A DNA stretch of 64,000 nucleotides from a virus. Made by a program: the position numbers and the translations under genes. The stretch spans positions 1-64,000 of IMG/VR virus record IMGVR_UViG_3300046008_000291, one strand, 5' to 3'. Below the pieces are notes generated by a model, which saw only the letters and a list, made by a program, of their open reading frames with translations, did no database searches and had not been told where the DNA came from. Below are positions 56,901 through 63,804 of this stretch, one piece after another. The stretch's first letter is position 1. Each line of letters begins with the position of its first letter.

Positions 56901-57158
56901 TGCATGAATTGGATTATCGCTAGAATCAACTTGAAAATTAACACTACCAAAGCCTGCGACTAATTCACGTTGACTTGTAAGTTTAATTAATTTACCAGCA
57001 TTTGCTTTTGTTGTGTAAGTAGCAACTGTGCCATCTGGATTTATTTTATCTTGGTCTGTAGCCAATAATACATAAGCAACTGTACCAGTTGCGGTTGGTT
57101 GGTATTGGCTTTCGTCTATAATCGAAACCGATACGCCTGGGGAAATTAATGATGCCAT
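53910..57158 (-). CDS. 18: Tail sheath protein gp18, enlarged
   Basis: A 1082-residue contractile sheath (T4 gp18 is 659). The N-terminal core is residues 1-120 (ISPGVSVSIIDESQ, LVAGFGSVNF) and the conserved C-terminal core is about 760-1082 (VIVEAMKSAIESS, PPSHMMLRTMIRSD, FAPAGVRRGLIDN, GQKTR, RPFIFEPNDTITRNQVKQAFE). Between them is an insertion of more than 600 residues rich in Thr, Gly and Val, with five similar GxLWxxTS-type modules (about 131-156, 353-384, 571-596, 634-662 and 718-742). These probably protrude from the sheath surface. AAGGATACTAAA precedes the ATG. Confidence 0.93.
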   Translation of the reverse strand: MASLISPGVSVSIIDESQYQPTATGTVAYVLLATDQDKINPDGTVATYTTKANAGKLIKLTSQRELVAGFGSVNFQVDSSDNPIHAHELNEYGLLAAYSALGVSNQIYVQRADVNLSELAGTSIRPTGTASDGTYWLDVSASGTNWGITEWSEDTTGFTLQNPLVITDTAQLSGSVPLASVGTIGSYAVNTTTTSNPVYFKRYDNTWVLVGSDAWKTAIPTVVGTVSNPTTLTTSQKMVINGVNVSMTSTTVTQAAADIAGASIPGVTATVNSVGQLEIRANSLARSNGVTADGKLTIAKGTTISVPAPDCAANLGIISSNVSVTSVTLNGPTITFDTYRNAPAWRTSDVTPRPAGSVWFKTSATGNGANWGIKKYNALLESWELQAAPLYASDTDAINGLDLVGGGGQLGVGTLYVKYDTLGATTATFKPYVKNVTGIVKITGTTAGGSFTYDANDAFIMEVSVPGSTLTESATINLSSTTATSLVADILAAGLTNIAAAIETSGAVSISHLAGGTIKFTQTSGTPLLDAGLTTAANMQTITAGSVYLASPFTPLTYTYSTTAPYSNPADGTLWYYNSAIEVDIMVNDGSGWVGYQNLANDARGYDLTATDPLGPILAASKPTTQVSGAQLQPGDLWIDTSDLENYPVIYRYTDVAGVWELIDNTDQVSADGILFADARWGVDGTEDPIVDTIPSIVDLASSDYIDSDCPDYQLYPRGTLLFNTRRSGYGVKRFESTYFADDLNPPAEVGTWVSNSGVDQNLVPYFGHKAVRNVIVEAMKSAIESSTALREEQVQFNLICAPGYPELITNMITLNNDRKQTAFIIGDSPLTLNSASTQIEAWASNQNLAADNGINGLVSTSEYVGVFYPSGLGTDLGGESVVVPPSHMMLRTMIRSDNVSYPWFAPAGVRRGLIDNVSSIGYVDTTDGNAFRSIGVTAGLRDVLYAQKVNPLTVLPGVGLVNYGQKTRAASTSAMDRINVARLVCYLRKVLDEVARPFIFEPNDTITRNQVKQAFESVLNDVVAKRGIYDYLVVCDTTNNTPDRIDRNELYIDIAIEPVKAIEFIYIPVRLKNTGAIAAGL

Positions 57159-57189
57159 TTTAGTATCCTTATATTATAATACTTTAAAA

Positions 57190-57197
57190 TATTTATC
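57190..57197 (-). promoter_or_regulatory. T4-type late promoter of gp18
   Basis: GATAAATA on the minus strand, 31 bases before the gp18 ATG. Confidence 0.65.
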
Positions 57198-57245
57198 AGT
57201 ATTATCAAAATATAGTCTATTAAGGTGCCTTTGGCAAAGGTTTAC

Positions 57246-57253
57246 TATAAATA
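57246..57253 (+). promoter_or_regulatory. T4-type late promoter touching a start codon
   Basis: Perfect TATAAATA on the plus strand, four bases before the ATG at 57258. Divergent from the gp18 promoter 50 bases away. Confidence 0.7.
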
Positions 57254-57257
57254 CTGT

Positions 57258-57608
57258 ATGGAATTTCGCCCCTTATGCCAAAGTTGTACCAGAAACCCCG
57301 CAGCAATTAATTATAAGCGCGATGGAGTAACTCATTTTCGAACAAGATGCAGCGGCTGTATTAGAAAGAACAGAAAGCTAGTACCACAAAAACCGACATG
57401 GATGCTTGCTGGGTATAAGAAAAAGCCACACTGCGAAAAATGTGGCTTTAAGGCCAAGTATAAAGAACAACTCAGCGTATATTATATCGATGGTAATTTA
57501 AAAAATAATTCGCTGTTCAATCTAAGAACAATATGCGCAAATTGTCAAATTACCATTGTTAAAGAAGGCCTAGGTTGGACTCAGGGTGATTTGACTCCGG
57601 ATTTCTGA
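57258..57608 (+). CDS. Zinc-binding HNH-like conserved phage protein (116 aa)
   Basis: Start MEFRPLCQSC at 57258; an upstream in-frame start would precede the late box. The protein has paired Cys: CQSC and CSGC in the first half, CEKCGFK and CANC in the second. YYIDGNLKNNSLFNLRTICANCQ recalls the beta-beta-alpha core of HNH nucleases, although the catalytic His is replaced by Tyr. I recall similar short proteins in cyanophages. A DNA-binding role is likely; cutting is doubtful. The end overlaps gp1 by 39 bases tail to tail. Confidence 0.65.
   Translation: MEFRPLCQSCTRNPAAINYKRDGVTHFRTRCSGCIRKNRKLVPQKPTWMLAGYKKKPHCEKCGFKAKYKEQLSVYYIDGNLKNNSLFNLRTICANCQITIVKEGLGWTQGDLTPDF
57422..57449 (-). terminator. 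Possible minus-strand terminator inside the plus-strand gene
   Basis: AAAGCCACA (57422-57430) and TGTGGCTTT (57441-57449) form a nine-bp stem; on the minus strand it is followed by TTTCTT. It would stop transcripts coming from gp1 before they reach the gp18 promoter. Confidence 0.5.
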
Positions 57609-58235
57609 TATAATCAATTCTTCGGTGCTAGCATACAATTCATCTATGCTACCATCGTTAGTCACAGTAACATCAAACTTAGTACCAATCCAGGCATATT
57701 CACTTGGGTGGATGCCTAAGCGATCTAACTCACTTTTACCTAATGCCCAGCCAATCTTTTTCATACCAGCATTTACAGTCTTAGCAGCATTGTACCATTC
57801 AGGTTCATTGCCACGTTTAACACGTACTGTTTTGCCACCCAGATTCTTAATCATTTTAATTTCATTGGGAAAGCGACAATCCGAAATCACAATGTCTTCG
57901 TTTGTTTTACGTAGTTTATTTTCTAGACTTGCTATCCATATATCAGTATGGAAACCTTGACGACATACTTCCGTGCCCCAGTTTTGCAGTACCCAACGTG
58001 GAGTTAGTTTTGGCATTTTTAAGCGTTTGGCCCACCATGGATCTACTCGTTCGCGCCAGGCTCTGCCTTCTGCACTGCGTCCTTCTAATAGTTCACGGTC
58101 CCAACCAAATACTGTTGCAACTGCATCTTTGAGTGTGCCAGCAAAGCTCTCACGTTTAAAGCCGTGCTCTGCTACTAGGTAATCTGCGATTGTGTCCTTG
58201 CCTGAACCGATGAAGCCTGTCACTGATATAATCAT
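57570..58235 (-). CDS. 1: Deoxynucleoside monophosphate kinase gp1
   Basis: A 221-residue dNMP kinase like T4 gp1 (241). GFIGSGKDT (residues 7-15) is the P-loop. FAGTLKDAVATVFGWDRELLEG, then PRWVLQNWGTEVCRQGFH and VISDCRFPNE, match the family. It phosphorylates dNMPs to dNDPs for phage DNA synthesis. AGAAAGGAATAGT precedes the ATG, and a perfect early promoter is 25 bases upstream, so it is an early gene inside the late region. Confidence 0.9.
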   Translation of the reverse strand: MIISVTGFIGSGKDTIADYLVAEHGFKRESFAGTLKDAVATVFGWDRELLEGRSAEGRAWRERVDPWWAKRLKMPKLTPRWVLQNWGTEVCRQGFHTDIWIASLENKLRKTNEDIVISDCRFPNEIKMIKNLGGKTVRVKRGNEPEWYNAAKTVNAGMKKIGWALGKSELDRLGIHPSEYAWIGTKFDVTVTNDGSIDELYASTEELIISEIRSQITLSPT

Positions 58236-58259
58236 ACTATTCCTTTCTGTATATAGTAT

Positions 58260-58288
58260 ATTATACTTTTTTTATTGCCAGGTGTCAA
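58260..58288 (-). promoter_or_regulatory. Sigma-70 early promoter of gp1
   Basis: TTGACA (58283-58288), 17-base spacer, TATAAT (58260-58265). Confidence 0.85.
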
Positions 58289-58296
58289 TTATTGAT

Positions 58297-59181
58297 TTAA
58301 CCAGTTATCCAAGTTAAAGGGGTGCCGCCGTCGGCATAAGTTGATATTTCAGCATCAAGTTTATCTAGCAATGCCTGTCCTTCTGCTTTAAGTGCTGCAC
58401 CATTTAAACTGCCACCGCCTTGTGGACCAGCAATAGTAGCAAATTTCTCACGTGCTTGACCTATACTCATCATCACCAATGCATAAGCATAGTCTTGTAT
58501 CCACGGATATACCTGCGGATCGTTTAACAACATATTATCAGGTTTAACATTGTATACCCATAACGCAACACTTTCTACCGCAGTAGAGTTTGGTCCTTGC
58601 CAAGGTTGTTTGCGCAATACTGTTAATTTTTTAGTTGCTTTATTGAACGTAAAGTTCATGTAGCCACCAAACATAGTCATTGCTAGCTCTTGGTATTGTG
58701 TAAACAATTCGTAGTTAGCAAGTCCACCTACTCGTCCTGCCACTAACATATAAGTGTTTAAATATCCACTTGCAAATGGTTCAAATTGACTAGCTGTAGT
58801 ACCTGTTACACTACCGATACCACGACGAAATATTTGTCTAACGTCCATAATCTCACGTGGTAATATGTATTCTTGTGTTTCTGGTTGTAAATCTAAGAAC
58901 GCATAGCTTTCTTCTACTGCGTTTGAACTGCGTTGACGATAACGTATAAAGGCCTGCTTAATACCCATGTCGTAATGTTCTTTATCTGCTTCGACATCAA
59001 CAATTTGATCACCTAATCGTAGACGAATGTAATCAATGATATCGTTGCGTTGTTGATTCTCTGGTATCAGCGGAGTTGCATCATAAGCAATATGCCCAGC
59101 ACCTGTACCGGTAACTGGATTGTATAAACTGTCTGTAGTTAGACTGAGATTTGCGGTTAAATTACCTGTTGCTGTTGCCAT
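58297..59181 (-). CDS. 13: Neck protein gp13-like
   Basis: A 294-residue protein. RNDIIDYIRLRLGDQIVDVEADKEHYDMGIKQAFIRY parallels the start of T4 gp13 (LKDVILRRLGAPIINVEL). The C-terminal IQDYAYALVMMSIGQAREKFATIAGPQGGGSLNG parallels gp13's end (KDYATALAKELNGQI, then PGGVTIDG). gp13 joins the head to the tail with gp14. A GCTAAATA box and an AGGATG site lie upstream. Confidence 0.72.
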   Translation of the reverse strand: MATATGNLTANLSLTTDSLYNPVTGTGAGHIAYDATPLIPENQQRNDIIDYIRLRLGDQIVDVEADKEHYDMGIKQAFIRYRQRSSNAVEESYAFLDLQPETQEYILPREIMDVRQIFRRGIGSVTGTTASQFEPFASGYLNTYMLVAGRVGGLANYELFTQYQELAMTMFGGYMNFTFNKATKKLTVLRKQPWQGPNSTAVESVALWVYNVKPDNMLLNDPQVYPWIQDYAYALVMMSIGQAREKFATIAGPQGGGSLNGAALKAEGQALLDKLDAEISTYADGGTPLTWITG

Positions 59182-59202
59182 GTGAAATCATCCTGTTTCG
59201 TA

Positions 59203-59210
59203 TATTTAGC
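59203..59210 (-). promoter_or_regulatory. T4-type late promoter of gp13
   Basis: GCTAAATA on the minus strand, 21 bases before the ATG at 59181. Confidence 0.55.
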
Positions 59211-59233
59211 ACTAACAGGATGACTTTTAATGT

Positions 59234-60427
59234 TTATGCTACTTTGAGTAAAATAGTATCAAGGTTGATACGTCCATTTAGTTTAATATCAGTTGCTTTG
59301 ATATTGTCTAAGAACTTACGCAATTCAATCTTGCCCGCGGCTAAGAATTCTTTTAGCTGCACCTCTGGCTTACGTAAAGTTTTTTGTACGCTTGTAGACT
59401 CGTTAAAACCTGTTATAGCAGTACCTTTAACACCAAGTGCACCACCCATATCTTCTGCTATGTATTTGCCTAGTTTACGTGTCTTAATATTGTAGACCCA
59501 AAGCTCGGTGGCGCCTATGATGTCAACTGGGTTGATTGATACTAGTTTATTGGTAGTATCGTTTTTAGCATACTTGAGTTTAGCAATAAGTTTTTCTTTT
59601 TGCGGAGGCTTACGCACTGCCGCTTTCTTAGTTGCTTTCTTAACCTGTCCATACTGTGCAATGCCGTCAAACAATCGAGTATAGAAAGCATCATAACGTT
59701 TCCAGTCTGCCGCTTTCATATAGCTGTATGCTTCTTTTAAGTCTTCGTCGCTTGTTGACTTAGCTTCTGTAATTTCAGCATAACGACGTTCAAACACAGC
59801 CTGTATTTTACCTAGCATTGCCTGTGGTACGCCTTTACCACTTAGGTATTCGTATGCTTTAGGTTCTACAGTCTTACCTTCGTACAAACTATCTTCAAGT
59901 TCTTCGAAGTGCAAGATATGAGTTTTCATAATCTCATTCATACGGTCCTGAATAGTAGGCACCTTAACTGCTGGTTTGGTTTTATCTGTTATTTCTTCAA
60001 GTACCTTAACATCGTTATCATCCAATGCTAATGCTTTAGTTACGGCACCAATAATGTATTTGATTTCACGTTCACGCAATGGCATACCCTTACTGTGTGC
60101 TTTAATCAGCGCAGGCGCAGTTAACGGAGTGTAACCGTCTGTGCTTTTAGCAAAACGTGTAATAGTTACAGCATCTAGTTTATGAGCAACGCCTGCTGTC
60201 TGTTTTAACCACTCGACCAAATACTTTTTAAGCTCTTTGCTAGAATAGAAATAGTTGTAATAGCGCAAGCTCTTGCGCATCTCGTGATCAAACTCTTCAT
60301 CTGTAAACTTTAACGCACGTTCGGTATCCCAAACTGGCTCACTACCAACAGCTTTCTCATCTGCAAAAATTGGATCACGTGTTGCTGTCTTAGCTTTTTT
60401 CTTTGCTCCGTCAATTTTAATAGCCAT
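59234..60427 (-). CDS. Conserved phage protein (397 aa), unknown
   Basis: A 397-residue Lys-rich helical protein. Blocks such as SLRYYNYFYSSKELKKYLVEWL and VAHKLDAVTITRFAKS (N-terminal), and ELWVYNIKTRKLGKYIAEDMGGALGVKGTAITGF (C-terminal), are familiar from marine T4-like phages, where no function is known. It has a perfect sigma-70 promoter rather than a late box, so it is probably an early, non-virion protein. The GTAITGFN region is shared by proteins that may bind nucleic acid; this is weak. Confidence 0.6.
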   Translation of the reverse strand: MAIKIDGAKKKAKTATRDPIFADEKAVGSEPVWDTERALKFTDEEFDHEMRKSLRYYNYFYSSKELKKYLVEWLKQTAGVAHKLDAVTITRFAKSTDGYTPLTAPALIKAHSKGMPLREREIKYIIGAVTKALALDDNDVKVLEEITDKTKPAVKVPTIQDRMNEIMKTHILHFEELEDSLYEGKTVEPKAYEYLSGKGVPQAMLGKIQAVFERRYAEITEAKSTSDEDLKEAYSYMKAADWKRYDAFYTRLFDGIAQYGQVKKATKKAAVRKPPQKEKLIAKLKYAKNDTTNKLVSINPVDIIGATELWVYNIKTRKLGKYIAEDMGGALGVKGTAITGFNESTSVQKTLRKPEVQLKEFLAAGKIELRKFLDNIKATDIKLNGRINLDTILLKVA

Positions 60428-60459
60428 CTGTTCTTCCTTGTTAATAGTTTATATATAGC

Positions 60460-60488
60460 ATTATACAGCCATTTGTTGTATTTGTCAA
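60460..60488 (-). promoter_or_regulatory. Sigma-70 early promoter
   Basis: TTGACA (60483-60488), 17-base spacer, TATAAT (60460-60465), about 35 bases before the 397-residue gene. Confidence 0.85.
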
Positions 60489-60490
60489 GC

Positions 60491-60757
60491 TCATCCTGCC
60501 AGTAGAACTGCAAACGTTATCATACGTTCATAGTTTGCTATCTCTTCATTGACTTTGTCAACTAATTCTTTATGTAGTCTAGTCTGCTTTTGGTGTCTAC
60601 GACAATTGATTTCTTCTTTACTTATATCTTTAACCATTAGTCCAATATTATGACTGATGTTCCACATTTCGTGCGTGTACTTTTTCATTTTATGTAATGG
60701 CGCTTCTAATGCAGTCTGCACTTCTGGCCAATCTAAACTTGATTGTATTTCATTCAT
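60491..60757 (-). CDS. Small early helical protein (88 aa)
   Basis: An 88-residue helical protein (HKMKKYTHEMWNISHNIGLMV, then KEEINCRRHQKQTRLHKEL). The ATG at 755-757 of this kilobase is six bases after the -10 box, so the mRNA should be leaderless. Its stop lies directly before the promoter of the next gene. Function unknown. Confidence 0.65.
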   Translation of the reverse strand: MNEIQSSLDWPEVQTALEAPLHKMKKYTHEMWNISHNIGLMVKDISKEEINCRRHQKQTRLHKELVDKVNEEIANYERMITFAVLLAG

Positions 60758-60763
60758 AAAGCA

Positions 60764-60792
60764 AGTATAGCATCTATTTGCAGCTATGTCAA
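60764..60792 (-). promoter_or_regulatory. Sigma-70 early promoter with adjacent start codon
   Basis: TTGACA (60787-60792), 17-base spacer, TATACT (60764-60769); ATG follows after six bases. Its -35 lies six bases from the divergent late box at 60798. Confidence 0.8.
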
Positions 60793-60797
60793 TCTAA

Positions 60798-60805
60798 GCT
60801 AAATA
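60798..60805 (+). promoter_or_regulatory. T4-type late promoter of the plus-strand virion genes
   Basis: GCTAAATA on the plus strand, followed by an AGGA site and the ATG at 60827. Confidence 0.6.
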
Positions 60806-60826
60806 TTAGATATACAGGACTATGTA

Positions 60827-62368
60827 ATGCCAAGATTAAGCATGTACCGCCCAAATAAGGGAAATGATTATAAATTCTTCGACCGCAGAATCAGTGAGAT
60901 GTTTACTGTTGGCGGCGTTGATATTAATATTCACAAGTATCTTGGTCCAATCGAACAAGGCACCAGCATTACTACTTCGGCAGCGCAGGGTTCGCCTGGC
61001 ACCCAATTAGTATTTGCTAATACATCGGCTGTAACCCGTGGTATGTTTGTTGCGGGTACTAATATTCCTGCTGGCGCAACAGTCATTGCAAAGACTAGCA
61101 CAACTATTACATTATCAGCAAGCACCACAGCTATTGTTGGGTCTGGTGCAACCATTGCCGTCTATCCTGATGCAACACAGCCTAGTTATGCTAATGAAAG
61201 TGTGAAAAATATACAAGACCTATTGTTTTTAGAAAATAGAGATCGTAAGTACGACACTAGTGTCTACACTATGCGCAGTGTTTATCGCATGAACGACAAT
61301 GATTTTGACCTAAGTCAGTTTGGTTTGTTCTTAACTGGAGATACTATGTTTATGGTATTTCATTTGAACGATATGGTTGAAACACTAGGTCGTAAGATTA
61401 TGGTAGGCGACGTAATGGAACTACCACATTTAAAAGACTTTTATCCATTAGACGATGATTTACCCAGTGCGCTAAAACGTTATTACGTTGTGCAAGATGC
61501 TACACGTGCGGCAGAAGGATTTAGTCAAACATGGTATCCGCATTTATGGCGTGTTAAAGTTGCTCCGCTGGTCGATAGTCAAGAATACAAAGACATTACA
61601 CAAAACATCAGCAGTGGCGATGATAACAATACACCAATTGGTGATTTATTAAGCACCTACGACAAGTATACTGCGGTTAACGATGCTATTATTGCTCGGG
61701 CAGAAGCCGAAGTGCCACTAAGTGGATATGACACTAGTACCATTTATACCTTGCCAGTTGATACTAATAATTTACCAAATGTAGCTATTACATCTACTGC
61801 TAAAGTACAAGGATACTTAACAAGTACAGGTTTGCCGCCAAACGGATTGGCGGTTAGTGCAGGAATTGCGTTTCCGTCTACTCCAGCCGTTGGCGATTAC
61901 TACCTACGCTTAGATTATGTTCCTAACAGACTATTCCGGTACGATTCTAAACGTTGGATTAAAATTGAGGATTCTGTACGCACTAACCTAACACCGGGAT
62001 TAGATAATACAACTCAACGTAGTGGTTTTGTTAATAATATAAATGCCACATATAGTGGCGGACTTGGTTGGGACGCAATTCGTGTTGCTACCTCTTACAC
62101 TCCGGCGGGCAACGCAAAAACATTATCATTTAATATGTCAACTAAGACAGTTGTAACAAAAATTGCGTATGTTAGCACACATGGCGTAAAAACTACATTA
62201 AATGGCACACATATTACCAATACTGTAGCAAATACTGCTGGAAATGTGTCATTTACCATCACAAATACACTATCTAGTAACGATATGCTAGAATACACAG
62301 TTTACAGTAAAGTAACACCGGAACGTCAGGGTTTATCTGACATACTTTCACCTTTGGCGGATAACTAA
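60827..62368 (+). CDS. Neck/tail-region virion protein (513 aa)
   Basis: The start MPRLSMYRPNKGNDYKFFDR, then EMFTVGGVDINIHKYLGP and DLLFLENRDRKYD, belongs to a virion family widespread in marine T4-like phages and usually near gp13-gp15. Residues about 44-116 are an inserted Thr/Ser/Ala-rich beta module (VFANTSAVTRGMFVAG, TTITLSASTT). The C-terminal part (390-513) is also beta-rich and may be surface exposed. It could fill the gp14 position, but similarity to T4 gp14 is not evident. Confidence 0.65.
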   Translation: MPRLSMYRPNKGNDYKFFDRRISEMFTVGGVDINIHKYLGPIEQGTSITTSAAQGSPGTQLVFANTSAVTRGMFVAGTNIPAGATVIAKTSTTITLSASTTAIVGSGATIAVYPDATQPSYANESVKNIQDLLFLENRDRKYDTSVYTMRSVYRMNDNDFDLSQFGLFLTGDTMFMVFHLNDMVETLGRKIMVGDVMELPHLKDFYPLDDDLPSALKRYYVVQDATRAAEGFSQTWYPHLWRVKVAPLVDSQEYKDITQNISSGDDNNTPIGDLLSTYDKYTAVNDAIIARAEAEVPLSGYDTSTIYTLPVDTNNLPNVAITSTAKVQGYLTSTGLPPNGLAVSAGIAFPSTPAVGDYYLRLDYVPNRLFRYDSKRWIKIEDSVRTNLTPGLDNTTQRSGFVNNINATYSGGLGWDAIRVATSYTPAGNAKTLSFNMSTKTVVTKIAYVSTHGVKTTLNGTHITNTVANTAGNVSFTITNTLSSNDMLEYTVYSKVTPERQGLSDILSPLADN

Positions 62369-63768
62369 TGAGCAGTCAATATTTTTATGATGGTCAAATT
62401 GAACGCTTTGTAGTACAATTCATTAGAATAATGAGCGGCTACGAAGTTGAGTTTGGACAGGATCGCACTGGTAGCAAAACTCTACAACGTGTACCAGTTT
62501 ATTATGCAGATGGTAGCAGACAAGTTGCGGCAATTTTAGCAAACAATAGTGAAAACACTATGCAGACTGTGCCAGCAATGGCTACATATATCAGCGGATT
62601 AACCTACGATAGAGATCGTGTACAGAGCCCAACTTACGTTAATAATATGAGTATACGTCAACGTAAATATGATTCAGATACAGATACCTACGAACAAACA
62701 CAAGGTAACGCATTTACTATCGAACGCATAATGCCTGTGCCATATACATTAGAATTAAAATTAGATATATGGACTAGTAATACTAAACAAAAATTACAAT
62801 TGATTGAACAAATATTACCGTTATTTAATCCAGGTTTAGAAATACAAAGTACAGACAATTATATCGACTGGACAAGTTTAAGTGTTATATATTTAGATAG
62901 CCCTAATTGGTCAAGCCGGGCAATACCTGTGGGCACTGAAAATCAAATTGATGTTGCTACACTGACATTTAAATTGCCTATTTGGATTAGCCCGCCCGCC
63001 AAAGTTAAAAAGCTGGGTGTTATACAAAAAATTATTGCAAATATACATGATGCACAGGGTGATTTAAACTCTGCTGCTTACACCGAAGATAATCTAATGG
63101 GTACTCGTATGTATTATACTCCCTTGGACTACGGAGTTTTATTAATTGGCAACACGCTTACCTTGCTTAAAATACAAGACGTAGAAACCTTAAGAGAACC
63201 CACGTTAACTACTCCAACTAAAATCGGCACACGAGATAATTGGCACAATTTAGTTAATGTCTACGGTTCATTGGTCGAAGGCATTAGTCAAATTAGATTA
63301 CTAGCGAATGACGGAGTATCGGAGATTATCGGTACAGTTAGCTATCACCCAACCGATGATAGTCTATTAATTTTCAATGCGGATATCGATACCTATCCAG
63401 CAAATACACTAGATGCAATCGATGCTATTGTCGATCCTCGAAAGAATACTGCGGTTGCACTGGCACAAAGCGCCGTAACAGGTACTCGTTATTTAATATT
63501 AAATGCAATCGGTAGTACTGCAAATGGTGCGTTTGATGGCCCAAGTGCGTGGCGTGGTACAGATGATTTAGATTTAATAGCAGGTGCCAACGATATTATT
63601 GAATTTAATGGTACACACTGGACTGTGGTGTTTGACAGCGCGGCCGAAACTGTGTTACAATATGTGTCAAATTTGAATACTGGAACGCAGTATAAATGGA
63701 ATCTCAATCAGTGGGTTAAATCGTTTGAAGGGGAATATCGTAACGGAAATTGGACATTAGTTCTTTAG
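62368..63768 (+). CDS. 15: Tail sheath stabiliser gp15-like, extended
   Basis: A 466-residue protein. The first 270 residues match T4 gp15 (272): YFYDGQIERFVVQFIRIMSG (T4 YFYNSSFRRY), RVPVYYADGSRQV, and YTLELKLDIWTSNTKQKLQLIEQILPLFNPGLEIQ. gp15 forms the terminator ring that locks the contracted or extended sheath. About 200 extra C-terminal residues contain two beta-rich segments and end NGNWTLVL. Its ATG overlaps the stop of the preceding gene (TAATG). Confidence 0.82.
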   Translation: MSSQYFYDGQIERFVVQFIRIMSGYEVEFGQDRTGSKTLQRVPVYYADGSRQVAAILANNSENTMQTVPAMATYISGLTYDRDRVQSPTYVNNMSIRQRKYDSDTDTYEQTQGNAFTIERIMPVPYTLELKLDIWTSNTKQKLQLIEQILPLFNPGLEIQSTDNYIDWTSLSVIYLDSPNWSSRAIPVGTENQIDVATLTFKLPIWISPPAKVKKLGVIQKIIANIHDAQGDLNSAAYTEDNLMGTRMYYTPLDYGVLLIGNTLTLLKIQDVETLREPTLTTPTKIGTRDNWHNLVNVYGSLVEGISQIRLLANDGVSEIIGTVSYHPTDDSLLIFNADIDTYPANTLDAIDAIVDPRKNTAVALAQSAVTGTRYLILNAIGSTANGAFDGPSAWRGTDDLDLIAGANDIIEFNGTHWTVVFDSAAETVLQYVSNLNTGTQYKWNLNQWVKSFEGEYRNGNWTLVL

Positions 63769-63797
63769 TTGACATTTATCAGTTAGTGTAGTATAAT
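63769..63797 (+). promoter_or_regulatory. Consensus sigma-70 promoter of the Nudix gene
   Basis: Perfect TTGACA (63769-63774), 17-base spacer and perfect TATAAT (63792-63797), starting right after the gp15 stop codon. Seven bases separate the -10 from the ATG at 63805. Confidence 0.9.
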
Positions 63798-63804
63798 AGT
63801 TAAT

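Noticed and set aside
57225-57608. Start of the zinc protein at 57225
   Set aside because: That start lies upstream of the TATAAATA late box, so the ATG at 57258 is the better choice.
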